Positions 22,704-35,560 of a stretch of DNA of 64,000 nt are shown here, in pieces. The notes below the pieces were generated by a model that saw only the letters and a list, made by a program, of their open reading frames with translations, did not search any database and was not told the origin of the DNA. The stretch comes from Corella eumyota (lineage: Eukaryota > Chordata > Ascidiacea > Phlebobranchia > Corellidae). Location: assembly GCA_963082875.1 (NCBI GenBank), contig OY720097.1, positions 17,802,501 to 17,866,500 of the forward strand, given 5' to 3'. Position numbers and translations under genes: made by a program. The first letter of the stretch is position 1. The number at the start of each line of letters is the position of its first letter.

Positions 22704-25700
22704 ATGACAACAATGGCAAAGGGCCCAAGAATGCGAAGACATTCTAGTACAGACGTTATGGACATTAAGGTAACATATCAATACACTAAATTTTAAAATA
22801 ATATATAATTGTATATCAAAATAATAGACAATGGGCAACAAAAGAACGCAGTGCCTTAGTTAAAAAGTTTTTATTTATAATTTACATGTTTACAGATTAA
22901 GGATTTCAAATACACTATTAATCTATCTGATGACCAGCTAACATGTATAGTACACAAATTAATAAAAGAAATGGACAGAGGTTTGGGAAAAGATACAAAT
23001 GCTGATGCCACTGTTAAAATGATCCCGTCTTACGTCACGAATTTACCAAACGGGACAGGTAAATACTTGATGCTTTTTATTTAAAAAAATCCTTTTGATT
23101 TGTATATGACTTACCATGCGATTTCTTTAGAAAAAGGATCCTACTTAGCTCTCGATCTTGGAGGCACCAATTTCAGGGTCTTGTTGGTTACAATTAAGGA
23201 TGAAAAATCACATGAAGGCAAACCCAGCATTGACATTGACAGCCAAATTTACAAAATGCCCACCCATGTTATAACTGGCAATGGAGAAAAAGTAAGAATA
23301 GTCATTATTTTTTTACCCAATATTGATATTCAAATTATTAAACTTTTTCAATATTTTTTAGCTGTTCGATCACATTGCTCTTTGTATGGCTGATTTCTTA
23401 TCCCGATTAGAAATCATGGACCAAAAGCTTCCAGTCGGTTTTACATTTTCCTTTCCTTGTGTACAATCTGGACTTGATCATGTAAGTTATTTTAACATTT
23501 CGATTTCAAAAATTTATTTCAAAAATTTTTATTTATGCAAAAAATAATTTATTTTTTTTAATTTAAGGCTGAGTTAATAACCTGGACCAAAGGTTTTAAT
23601 GCTGCGGGAGTTGTTGGTGAAGATATTGTTAAAATGTTGAGACAAGCCATTCAAAGACGAGGGGTATGTCCAAAATATTGTTTAAATTCATAAAAGTATT
23701 TTAATTGCTTACCTTTATTTTATATACACACCTTATTTAGTTAATGTATTCCACCTAGCCATTATCTAGCAACACAAAATATTGTGCTATTTATTTAAAT
23801 AAGCATGATTGTTGTATCCCATAAGTAAAACATCAAGTTTCTTGTGTAAAGTTATTCATTGTCAAGGTTTAAAATTTGTAGGATTTTGATTGCAATATCA
23901 TAGCTGTTGTTAATGACACGGTTGGAACTTTGATGTCATGTGCCCTTACACAGCCAGACTGCAATATTGGACTTATAGTTGGTACGCTAAATATAGGATT
24001 ACATCATCGTTTTAAATAATAAATTGTGCACTTGCGCTAGATTATTCACAGAAAAAATTAGGGTGTTGTTTGGTGAAAAATAACATTTGCATTCAGATTA
24101 AGTTTTGAATTGTAGTTATGGCTTGTCAAATTCAAACATGTTATATTTTGAACTAATCAAATACTTTTTGGTATTAACAAAATTTAAGTGCATGAAATAT
24201 TTTATGTTTATTCATAATAAAATCAAGTTGCATTGGCTTCAGTAGTAGTTAGGTGGAATGCATTAACCCTTACAAAAAGTTAACATTATTTTAATATTAA
24301 TAAAGGTGCCTTTTTCAACATTTCTTAAAACTTTGCATGTATAATTAATTAGTAGTTTTATTTTGTTATTTTTTTGATGATTAAAGGATATTGACGTGGA
24401 CATTATAGCCATTGTAAACGACACAGTGGGGACAATGATGTCATGCTCCTTTTTAGACAAATCTTGTCAAATTGGACTAATCGTTGGTAAAAATACACTT
24501 TTTGTCAATGTTTTTTTTTAAAGCCTTTTTAAACTATCCACATGTCACTTTTTTATTTTAATAATAAATAAATATTTTTATTTAAAAACCACAATTTATA
24601 ATCTTAAGATATATATTGCATGTTGCATTTTTTCTTTATTGCTTTTTGTTAACATTTTATGGTGTTCTAACAATGCTAATTAGGAGTGTTTTATAGTAGA
24701 ATGCATGGTAATTGAAAATTTGTATAAAAACTTATGAAATTTATTAAAATTGCATTAAACCTTACCTAGAATTTTGTGACTTTATTAGGTACTGGCTCTA
24801 ATGCATGCTACATGGAAAAAATGTCTAACATTGAGCTTATTGAGGAAAATGTGGGGGACATGTGTATTAATATGGAATGGGGGGCTTTTGGGGATGACGG
24901 TGCGTTGGATGATTACAGAAACTGCTACGACAAACAGATTGATGAGTGCTCGATTAATAAAGGAAAACAAATGTAAGATTTTAAATATTTTATTTTTCTT
25001 TAATTTAAATTTATGCAGGAATTTTTTTTATTTTTTCATTATTGATTTTACTTTTTTAGATATGAGAAAATGATAAGTGGAATGTACATGGGAGAATTAG
25101 TTCGCCTCGTCCTCGTACAGTTAACCAAGGATTGCATCATTTTCGGGGGTGAAGGATCAGAAGCTTTATTTACACCCGGAAAATTTGAATCTCATTATGT
25201 TTCTCAGATTGAAAGGTAAGATAAAATATTAAAATTAAAGGTATATAAGATAGGGTGCTTTGTTTTTCTAGTGCAACAAAGTTATTTTTATATTAACTCC
25301 TTATTTGTAGTGATTGATTTGTTTTTAAAAGTTGTTGTCTTATATGTTAAATGGTCATGTATTACAATGTGCCATAAGCATGTATGGCAATACCTCACAT
25401 GTAGTAGACATCTCATAAGATCTAAATCTTCAAACATTTTCTGTAATTTTTTGTGAATTTTTTTTACTGTTCAAAGTCGTAACATAACACATGAATGTAG
25501 CAAAATATGTTGTCTTGTCAACATTATGCATTATGATGGATTAACGTTTTGCATTTGTTGTTTGTTTATTAAGTGCTGCCCTAAAGACCTCATCTAAAAA
25601 GAACAGCACTAAAGAGTAAGTTAGTGCTTGGCTTGTCAATTTTTTTCTCTTAGCTACCATCATTTCTTGGTGCGACATTCACTTATTTTTACCATAGCAT

Positions 25701-28460
25701 GACAAAATAGTTTATAATTTTCGATATGTCAATCTTACATAAGAGCACGCCTTTAAAATTAGGACCACCTATATTTTTTAAATACATTTTTACAGATAAT
25801 TGCCAGCTTGACCAATAATTATAAGCTTAAAAAAATTTCTTTGACATTTAAATGGCACATGTAAAAAACGTCTAGATGATTTAATGATTATTTTTTATAT
25901 TTTAATTGGCGGTGTTTAATATATCCAGGCGAGCAGTTAGACTGAGACTTAAATATAAATCATAGCCATATTACAATAGAATTACGTGTGCAATATATAT
26001 CAAATAACATAACGGTGTCACCGGATATCGCTTAATAATAATCGCATGCCGTTAACGTGGTAACATAAAATTTCGTGTGAATTTTGAAAAGTTGTTTTAA
26101 CCACTTGCATGTTTTAGTTTACCCACACTACACTTTTATGTGTATTTGATTTTTTACACTAAAAAACATGAATGTAAACGTGTATTTGGGCGGAATTGCA
26201 GGGTTGTTTCTTAATTAACATTTTTTGGTGACGTAATCCGAAAAAAAGGGTTATTAGGTTAGACTTTTGGCCTGCTATTACTGCTTCTATGCATGTAAAA
26301 ATCACATATATTAGTAGTATGTTTGGTGCACACAATTCAAAAGCCTGTTATTTTAAAATCTATTAATAATTTTATTAGGAATTTAAAAATTAAATATTTA
26401 TTAATGTTTTTGTTTTTACAGTGACGGAGGACCTAACGGCATGACCGCAGTCCAGAACATTCTAGCAACTTTGGACATTGGAGCCATGAGGGCAGATTGT
26501 GAAATTGTAACCCAAGTTTGTCAGGTTGTTTCACGACGCGCAGCCCACCTTTGTGCAGCAGGTATTTAAACAATATTCCCCCCTTTAAAATGACTTGATT
26601 CTGGTTTTGGCAAAGTTTACTGACGTGTCTAACGTCGTGTGACTGGCAGTGCGTCCCACATTTGTCTTGTAGAACCGGTTTCTGAGTTTCCAGCGAAATT
26701 TCAAACAATACTTACCTCATTTTCTACGTACTTGTCTTGTTAGTCATCAGCCTATTGTTTAACTCTTTGTCTCTGCGTTGGTATTACGTGTTTTCACAAG
26801 AAAAACAATTAAGAAAACAATTCTATGTTATTCACAAGTATGTTTTTTTTTAAGTTAAATTGCCGTAAAGTGGGTTGTGAACTTGAATAACTTGAATTAA
26901 AGTTTACTGAGAACTCTATCTAAACTTGTTTCGCTTTGATCGATTTAAACATTTCCACGCCCAGCCAACGGCGGCCTCTGATTGGTTGGTTAAAACACGC
27001 CTCGTGCTGTACTTTTAGACCGGATTACAACTCGAAATTTATTTACGTTGTTCATATTAGAATTTTCCACGTGGGCAATTTTCTGTACGTTGGCCCGAGG
27101 TTAAAACACGTACTAAAAAACCTGACTTTTAAGGTAAAAATGTGGTGTGAAAATTTAAAAAAGTATTTTAAAATGCGCGGTTTGGGACTAAACGTTCTCG
27201 CATTTTCTTATTTATGTGGGATTAGTTCTAGCATGTTCTTGTTATAAACGTATTAGACACGTAGCTGTGGATGTGTTTAATCCTTTAATACATTTAAATA
27301 GTTTTTTAAATGGGTTTTCTTTTGTCTGTATATTAACATAGTAATTTATATAGTTGTGATCAATCTTTGCTTATTATTTTCCATAGACTTTAATCCATTA
27401 ACAATACACTAACAACATTACGTATTATGAAAGTGTGAAAAACGATATTGGGATTATAAATAACGAAGGGGATTTGTATTAAGTGGTGATAGACTTGTTT
27501 TGAAATAGTAAACATTCAAGGGCAAATACTACGTGCGCGAGTTCACCTTCGCCTAATAAACAATTACGACACGCAGAGAAAATTGATCGGATTATGACGT
27601 CAATTTCAAAGGCCTATGTATAGTCCCTATTTTGTTATGTCTCGTGACGTTTTATTATTAGCTCCACAATAACAGGACTTCTAAACTCTACTTTGGTCTG
27701 TGACGTCACAATCACGGCGACGATTTGTTTTTTTTCGATAGAATGGAAAATTTTCGCTCACGTTTCAAGTGGGGAGAATTGCTACCCCTACTGCCCTATT
27801 GTCAAACAAAACTTTATTTGAATAGCAACCTTCGTAAACTCAGACCTTGCTCTTATAGTAATTTCAATCGTACGATGTTATTTACTAGAAAGTTCTTTTA
27901 ATCCCCTACTTCAAATCGTTTGAAGTGTTTATTGTTAATATGACTACACACACAATAAAATTAAAAGTTTTCTGTATGATTTAATGTATATAAAGTACAT
28001 AATTGTTTAATATGTTACAAGGTAAATACGATGGTGTAATTTATTAAAAACTCAAACGAGAAAAAAAATTGCAATTTTAAAATTAACAAGAAACCTTTTT
28101 CATTTTTCAGGTATTGCTGCAGTGGCCTTAAAAATCAAGGCCAACCACCCAGAAAATAATAACCTTGTCCTTACCGTGGGTGTAGATGGCACTGTATACA
28201 AGAAACACCCCACTTTCAGCAAATTGATGGCCGAGAAAGTTGACAAGTTGTGCGAGGGAGCTGGGGTTACTGTTAAATTTGCTTTATCGTATGACGGCAG
28301 CGGCAAAGGAGCCGCGCTTATAACAGCCGTGGCACACAGACTTAATGGACAAGTACGTTTATTTTATTGTTTTTTGGTAATTAAAAAAAAAAAATTTAAT
28401 TTAATTTTTTTTTCAGTTTCATGTTTTTAACAAATTTTTGTTTTTTCACAGAAATGTTAG
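22704..28460 (+). CDS. HK: Hexokinase (single 50-kDa type)
   Basis: Constitutive exons 22704-22769, 22896-23058, 23131-23291, 23362-23481, 23568-23663, then one of two alternative 100-nt exons (23882-23981 or 24387-24486), then 24789-24972, 25060-25215, 26422-26561, 28111-28352 and a 9-nt last exon 28452-28460, give 478 residues. Family motifs in order: [15 protein letters not shown] (ATP phosphate 1), [23 protein letters not shown] (glucose-binding Asn and catalytic Asp), [44 protein letters not shown] and DGSGKGAAL (adenosine site). It phosphorylates glucose at the entry to glycolysis. The N-terminus ([15 protein letters not shown]) lacks the hydrophobic mitochondrial-binding segment of vertebrate HK1/HK2. 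The intron from 26562 to 28110 is large and contains CRE palindromes. Confidence 0.95.
23882..23981 (+). CDS. HK: Hexokinase alternative exon 6A
   Basis: A 100-nt exon, phase 0 in and phase 1 out, encoding [20 protein letters not shown] then [13 protein letters not shown]. The flanks are TTTGTAG and GTACGC. It is paralogous to the exon at 24387-24486 and both encode the catalytic VNDTVGT loop. Because each is 100 nt, using both would break the frame, so only one can be used per transcript. Confidence 0.85.
24387..24486 (+). CDS. HK: Hexokinase alternative exon 6B
   Basis: A 100-nt exon with the same phases as 6A, encoding [20 protein letters not shown] then [13 protein letters not shown]. 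The flanks are GATTAAAG and GTAAAA. It is nearer to vertebrate hexokinases ([16 protein letters not shown]) than 6A. The main differences lie in the segment after the catalytic loop. Confidence 0.85.
25574..25615 (+). CDS. HK: Candidate 42-nt cassette exon of hexokinase
   Basis: Between exons 8 and 9, an acceptor TTTATTAAG and a donor GTAAGT enclose 42 nt in the same phase as the flanking junction (AG|T). Inclusion would insert a basic stretch reading about [14 protein letters not shown] after SQIE. Skipping leaves a sequence that aligns directly to other hexokinases, so this would be an optional insert. Supported only by splice signals and phase. Confidence 0.4.
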
Positions 28461-30215
28461 TCTCGTCCCGCTTGATGACGTCATATGGACAACGATGTGA
28501 CGTCATCAATTGTCATACGCAAACACTGCTGCTGTCATGTTGTTCAATGAAATATTATTATTAATATTATCTGTTAAATGTTTAACCCTGTTGACGGACG
28601 ATTTCTAAAAAATTTTCCACCTTCTGCACTTTGGATTCGCACGTACATGCGTAGAAACTGTAGCTCGTCAACGCTTTTACCTCCATCTCTCATTATTTAT
28701 TAATTCAGCGCCGCGTTAAAAAGTTGGTGAGGGATTGTACTTTTAAAATAATTAAAAAACTTCATTTCAATATTGTATGTTTGTACAAAACTTTTTATGA
28801 AATTTGTGCTTTTTCTGATTCGTTGTACATTTTTGGAAGCGTACGGTTTATTCGTTGTATATGCATTGAAGTACAACTATCTAAGGAAGAATATGAAATT
28901 AATCGTAACGCGCTTAACCGTTTTTACTATCTTTTTTGCTTGTCTTTTTTGTACTCTTATATGTATATTGTATATGGCAATATAATGGTACTCACCTAAA
29001 AACAGTGTCGTTACATAAGAGAAATAACTGAGTATTAGAAAATGAGTTAGAATTACAACTATGTATAGTCTTGTTTATGTTATAGATAATGTTTCCGAAC
29101 GTTGGGCTATTAACAGGAAATTATAGTAGTCAGTCATTATTTTTCTATAAAATATATATTTTTTAACCGTATATGTTATTTTTTTAACCTAACAGTAAAT
29201 TAGGGGAAGTTATATTCATTTTTTTAATAAGTCTCTGCCGTAGTGGTATGTTGCAACTATGGTATGTGTTATAACACAAATTAAACAAGCCCACTTTACG
29301 CCTTTATATCGCCATCGAAGTAATTCCATTGTAATATCTGTAATTCTTACAATGTGGGGTATATTTTTATCACGTGTATATATATATATATATATATGGA
29401 ACAATATCAACGCGATGGTATATAGTATACGGTGTTAAGTTTCGTTTATATAACAATGTCTTATGTAATAGGGCGTAATACCTAGCCAGACCCGCCTACA
29501 ATATATAGCCAATGTTTACTATTTGAATACTATTTGAGTGTGTACAAAGTTATTCACACAAAGAGTATCTATAACAAAGGGCTACTGTCATTATTTTAAA
29601 GTATTAATAGATTCAATTCTCTTCTAAACAGAAGAAGATAATATAACAATACTTTTGAACTATTTTTGAACCTAGCATGATAGTTAAATTTATCTTTATA
29701 TTTTACAGTCTAAAGTTTAACCTGTTACGTTAAGAGAACTGCAATTTATTTTCGTACATTTATTTTAGGTACAAAGTCGAAACGCAAAATAGAATGCAAA
29801 TCCTAATAAATGGGGTGTTTTGGACCCAAGCATTTAAATACAGTGACCCCAAAAATAGCAAAATAGTTCATAAAAATTTCCATTTCTGCGAATCGTAAAA
29901 ATTTTATAATGGGTTCAACTTCTGTTCAAGCGGAACCAAAGACTTTAAAAAAGAACAAAATCTTTTGTAACTTGATTTCCAAAAATATAAATTACTAAGT
30001 AAAAAACGCATGATTTAACACGAATCTATTTTTCCCACAAACATATTTTTTGCGAATCGCTTACAAAAAAATAAAAAAGTAACATATAAATAACAAATAA
30101 TAAAAATAAACAACGATCTCATGTAATAAATAACGTGAAAAATACTAAAATTTAATTCGTTTATTTAAAAAACTCATTTAAAAATCATAGTGAAATTTAG
30201 AGCAATTATTTTGAT
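28461..30215. other. Convergent intergenic region, hexokinase and HEATR4-like 3' ends
   Basis: Begins with the hexokinase 3' untranslated region, which has an inverted pair of TGACGTCA palindromes at 28472-28509. A (TA)n run lies near 29381-29398. No coding exon is supported. Confidence 0.45.
28472..28509 (+). promoter_or_regulatory. Inverted CRE pair / RNA hairpin in hexokinase 3' UTR
   Basis: TTGATGACGTCA (28472-28483) and its exact reverse complement TGACGTCATCAA (28498-28509) flank a 14-nt loop, 11 nt after the stop codon. As DNA this is two full CRE sites 22 bp apart. As RNA it is a 12-bp perfect stem. Confidence 0.5.
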
Positions 30216-33200
30216 CACAAAGGACCACTAACGGGGGGAACAATCTGTATAATTTTGTCGCTAGAGGGAGCTAGATCAACACTTTCAAAAATCACTTCTG
30301 ATCGAATAGGCGTTTCTGTAAAATAAAGTTTTGTACTTTAAAACCGAATTACGAGATTTTTGCAACTTAGATCTTACAAAAGTGCATTAGTAACATAATA
30401 TAACATTGTTGGAGTTTTTATTTCACCTACCGGCCGCGGTTTTGGGTCTATCAGTCTGTGAAGGAGTTAGCATAATGCTTGGTGTTCGTGACAACGAAGC
30501 TCTTGCCTTTGCATCTTTGACAAAAAATTCGATTTTATTATAACAATTTGTTTTAGTCGTTTTGTACAAAAAAGATACTTGGAGGATAAAACAATGCCTA
30601 CCTGGACTGCTATTATGACGCAGAGCTCGCTCGATTTCGGGTTCGTCTACGTCATCACTACAGAACTCGCCACTAGACGTCATGTCATCTAATATGTTTC
30701 CAATATACTGAGCCTATAAAAAAAGAAAAAGCGCTTAAAGTAGTAAAATGGTTTTCATGTTTATATATTTTTATACCTTTCGTTCAAATTTGTCCAATTC
30801 TTTTTCAAACATGATAATTTTGGCGGCCACCACACTCTTCTTACACAACCTTTTCACTTCAGTTTTAATTTGTCGAACCATTTCCATGTTGTCCTCAGGT
30901 CCGCTTAACCCAAACGTATCCAACGTTGCCTTTACCTCCCTGAAAAATACAATTTTTTTTAAAAGTGAAGAAATTTAAACCTAATTAATATATAGGCTTA
31001 TATACTTATAAGGTAAGTTATAGGTTGCAATATCTATTAACATAAACACACTTTTTTACTTACTCTTTTACGATGTTAACTGGTTCGACCAACACCCTAT
31101 CCTGCAATATCATTATGACGTCATCGTTCTTAACATTCAACTTCCTGATGGCCACGCAAGCCTCCATTCTTACACCCGGCTCGTCTTCAAATCTTAAAGC
31201 CCACATTAAAGCAGTTTCTATTTTAGGCGTGACCTCGCCTATTTCACCGATTGCTAAAACATATTTTGAATAACTATAATTAATATAGTATATAACATAC
31301 GGCTTTTCATGCTATAGCCTTTAAATTTAACATGATATTACCCTTGATGGCAAAGGCCTTGATTTTCCAGGCTGGATCGTATTGCATTAGCCTAACTAGT
31401 TGTGTGACAACTCGTTCGTCTCTTATTTTCAGTTTCATCGCAGTTTTGCAACTCTCTAGTCTTATTGAAACATATTCAGCACTAAGACAAAAGTTTAAAA
31501 TTACCAAATTTGAAATATCTTATAATCATACTACAAACATTTAATAAAATACGTTAAGCACTGTCGTTGTAGGATATTTTCAAAGCAAATTATTGATGTT
31601 ATACCTAAAACACTTCATGAACTCGGACAGTAAAGTAGCGGTCATGATGCCTAGGTGACCAATCTTGCGCAGTGCGTCAGTGCGCACCCTTTCGTTGCCA
31701 TGCTCAAGTTTGTCACGTAAGTCAAAATGGACATCTCGCCCATGTCCAGTTCGTCCTAAAGCACACGAAGCAGCTTTGCGAACCTTGATTAAAATAAATT
31801 GAAACTGTACCATTGCTAATCAAAGTTTTTTTTTATCTAACCACAAAATGTATTAGAACAGACTATTAAAACTTCATTATTTTTTTTAGATATGCCTACC
31901 TCTGAACTCCAATCATCCCACATTAGGTTCGATAATTTGTGAACAAGATCTCGGTTAATATTGCCGGATAATAATGATAAAACATTACAAGCCATCACCT
32001 TATCCTTCCAATTACTACTGTTCAACTGTTCAGCTAAAAGTGAGTGAACTAATCTCTGTAACATAGAACATAAATAATAAAAATAATTCACTTTAGCGTA
32101 GATCATTAACAAATTATATAATAATTTGCCATCTTTACGTTACAGTTTAAATTAAGTTTCCTTTTTTGTATAGCCTACCAAATAATTCCATAAACGCTTC
32201 GTAAATTACAACGTTTAGCTTTAGTATAAATACAACTTACAGTGTTTTGACTAATGTGAACCAAAAGCGCAGACGCTTGATCTTGTTGGTCAGTTTCCAA
32301 GAGCATTTTAATGATCAAGTGAATCACTTTTGCGTCAGTATTCCCATTTAGAGCAAGACATTGTGCGCAAGCCATGCGATCTGTGGGAACACCTACAAAA
32401 ATATTCGATTAGACGAAATCATGTAACTATGTTTTGGTTACAACGCTATAGTGATAATCGTTAGGATTTATTGCTCAGGTTTTACATAACATTTTTTCCC
32501 TTTTTCATTAGCTTACCATTGTGCAAATTGTATTCCAATATTTCTACCACATCCTCATTGCATTCAGATAAAGTATAAAGGCACATCGCTGCTGCTAGCC
32601 TAACTCTTTTATTTTTATCCTTAATTTTCTCCCAAACTTTCTTAACTAGAACTTCTGGTAAATGTCCCTGCTCAGAACTCTTGGATATAGCTGTGGCATC
32701 AATTGTTGGTAGGACAGCTATAAAGGCATAATTTTATTGTAGAAAATTAAATATCAGGTGTTATATTTTTACCTACCAAGTAATGTAATATCAGCTACTG
32801 GTAGTTTATGAAGAGCAGCCATTGCACAAGCAGCCACAGCGCCAAGCCTCATGTGATCATGGATGTTATCCAAATCTATCATGATGTCAGCTAATGTAAC
32901 TTCCTGCCATCTACCAGCTTATAATAAGAGAACAAAATTAAAACATATTAAATATTTATTGTAGTTTTTAAGTTAACAAATCCAGATGATGGGGCTACCT
33001 AGGGTCCATTTTGATCTCCACTCTTCAATTATATGGATCATGGGAGCATTGTCAAGCATAGTTGCACTTTTAGAAATATGGAAATCTTCAAATATAACAA
33101 CTTCGTTTCTTGGTGGATTTAAACCAAGTTCGGAGGCAAAATCAGCAGGTTTTGGAAGACCTTTCCATCTCTGAAATCCAACTGTGATTTTACCTAAAAA

Positions 33201-34974
33201 AAAATTAAATTTATTTAGAATTATGTTACTTCATTTTTACTGTTTTTACTCAATACCGCTTCAGAACTAAAGTTACCTGGAGTGGCATTAGTTTTAGTTT
33301 TCTTTTTAGAACTTTTCACACCAGACCATTTCTGGCAGGCAGGTGGATAAATAGTTTGGATGTCGCTTTGATATTCTGAGAGGTCGTTCATAATAATCCG
33401 ACTTTTGTCTCCATCAAATTGAAACACTGGTTTAGCTTGATCTAAAAAAACATCAAAGTAAAGTTATTCTACAATTATTTGGGATGACTGTTTAAAAATA
33501 AAAAGAAAAAGAGCCTTGTTACTAAGATCCTATTAAAATATTTTCTTAGTAGCTTATTGAAGAAATACTTGTATAAAGTTGTTGTTCAAAAGCATTGTCA
33601 GTTGATTTAATAAAGTTTCCAGCAGCAGGATTCAGGAAATCCTTCATTTTAGGAGGTGGAGGGGGTTCCATGTGCTTTACTTGTAGGTTCTGAACAGTTT
33701 GGTTTACATCATCTTTATGAAAGGACAATTTGTTAATTATTTAAAATTAAATAGAATTTATTTACTTGAAGAAGAATCAGGTCAAGTTGAGATCAAAAGC
33801 TAATCAAAAAATGTATCGATGTAATGGTAGTTGATGTTTTTATTAATTTTTATTTGGATTTTATTTTTAATCAGATGTTTTATTCACCAGTAACTGAAAC
33901 AACTTTGCTTCTTTCTTGCTTAAGAAATCTCGGCAGTTTATAATATTCAGCAACTGTTTGCTGAAGGACAGAATCAGTTTGAATTTTCTTTAATCGTTGT
34001 TCTTTTACTTTTATTTTATTTTCCTCACGCAATTTTATTTTTTGCTCTCTAGCTTTCTTTTCCATTACATCAAAGTCACTTTCATCTTCCTTAATAATTT
34101 AGACATTAAAATGTTAAAATAAATTAACAATCTTATCACAAAAGATTAGTTTACTTTTCAATATGTTATTAATATAAAAAAAAAAAAAAACTATTACCCC
34201 TTCTCGGACTAAATGAGTGTTACTAATTTTTTCTCCAAATTTATTTCGAACCAACCGATCAAGTCTTTCTTTTTGCATTCCAGAATCCAAATTATCAAAA
34301 ACAATCCAGCGAGCTGTGTCTTTGCTTAATTTATTAAGAACATGTTCATCCCAATGGCCAACCTTTTTCTTTTCCTGTCCCTGTGTCTGAGGAGATGACA
34401 TTGCATATTTAGGCATCATAGAAGGTTTGTTTAAAGCACGAGGGGAGATAGGTTGTTCAGTTAAAAACACGCTTTTTATTTTAGTCTTTTGGTTATCTTG
34501 TACAGTCTGTTTGTCTTCCTTATAATAATGATCCCCACATCTCTCTGTGGCCGTTCTCTTTTGTTTCTTCATGGCTGATGCATTAGGCAATTTTATTTGT
34601 TTAAGGTGGCCCGGGACTTTGCGAATATAACCTCTTGAATCAAATCTTCCCCCTAAGGAACTGTTTGGTTTCGGAGAAGTGTTAGGAGTAACAACTTCTG
34701 TTGGGTCATAAATTTTTAGCACATCCATGCTGTTAAACGGCAAAAGATGTGCACATCGTTTTCTTACAACATCAGTGCTAAACTCCAGATTTTTGCTTAC
34801 ATCTTTAATGACATTACTCCCAATCGTATCTTGATGTTTTTGCAATGGATTGATTGGTGGACTTATGTTGGGTCTTTTGGCTTTAACCAAACGAGTATCG
34901 TCTCCAACAAAGGGCAACTTTACTCGAGAAGCACTTGGAAAAAATATAGGGGCTTCAAAGACTTTTCGATCCAT
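30216..34974 (-). CDS. HEATR4: HEAT-repeat protein, HEATR4-like
   Basis: About 16 exons can be chained from MDRKVFEAPIFFPSASRVKL at 34974 to VPPVSGPL with stop at 30216-30218. The N-terminal third is basic and low in structure, then has HWDEHVLNKLSKDTARWIVF and a charged helix (EKKAREQKIKLREENKIKVK). The C-terminal half is a run of HEAT repeats, for example DKNKRVRLAAAMCLYTLSEC, VRKAASCALGRTGHG, ERVRTDALRKIGHLGI and VRMEACVAIRKLNVK, followed by a charged tail. Domain order and the ARWIV block fit HEATR4, a poorly characterised chordate protein linked to ciliated tissue; the assignment is from memory of the family. I did not verify the phase of every exon junction. The gene is head to head with PHF5A, 586 bp between start codons. 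Confidence 0.7.
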
Positions 34975-35560
34975 GATATTCTGTCAGTTTGCAACAAAAA
35001 TATTGTGAAATTTGCAAATTAAACTTTAAACCATACATTTATCTTTGCTTTTCAACAAAACAAAGAAATAATTGTATCTATTGTTTAATTTGATAAAGGT
35101 TATTAATTTTTTGTTCTAAAAAACTCACAAAAATGTAATTTTTGTTGAAAAAAACTTCAGGCTATACCAAAACTTAAAAATTAAATAGCTTGGATTAAAA
35201 CCTATAGCAACATCCCCTAGATGTCACTGTTGCATCATCTTTTACGTTTCTTTATATTTACTTTTTTAAATTTGAAGCGTGAGGTATAAAATACCATTAC
35301 ACTGTATATTAATTAATTAAAACATTAAGGAATATTAATAACATACAAAATGTTTTTATAGATTGAATGCAATTTTATAAAATTATATTGACATTTTTAG
35401 GTAGGTTACCAGCAAAATCAAAAGCGAAAAGGGAAAGTCCCACCTCATTTTGTTTTCGATTTTTGATAACGCGCATTTGATACGTTTCTGTGTCAACGTT
35501 TTAAAAAATCAAAAAGGTCTAGTATTTACATTTTGTACTTTCAATTTAAGAAAATAAACC
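34975..35560. promoter_or_regulatory. Bidirectional intergenic promoter, HEATR4-like / PHF5A
   Basis: A 586-bp region between two divergent start codons. It contains GATAACGCGCATTTGAT at about 35465 and a possible trans-splice or leader acceptor TTTCAATTTAAG just before the PHF5A ATG. No coding sequence. Confidence 0.45.

Noticed and set aside
26936-27247. Frame of 103 codons in the large hexokinase intron
   Set aside because: No family resemblance, no splice context, and composition like the surrounding intron. Kept only as a regulatory-region observation.
28724-28999. Two overlapping frames of 70-91 codons after hexokinase
   Set aside because: AT-rich, Phe/Tyr/Ile-heavy translations typical of non-coding DNA; probably hexokinase 3' UTR.
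29381-29398. TA dinucleotide run
   Set aside because: An ordinary short microsatellite.
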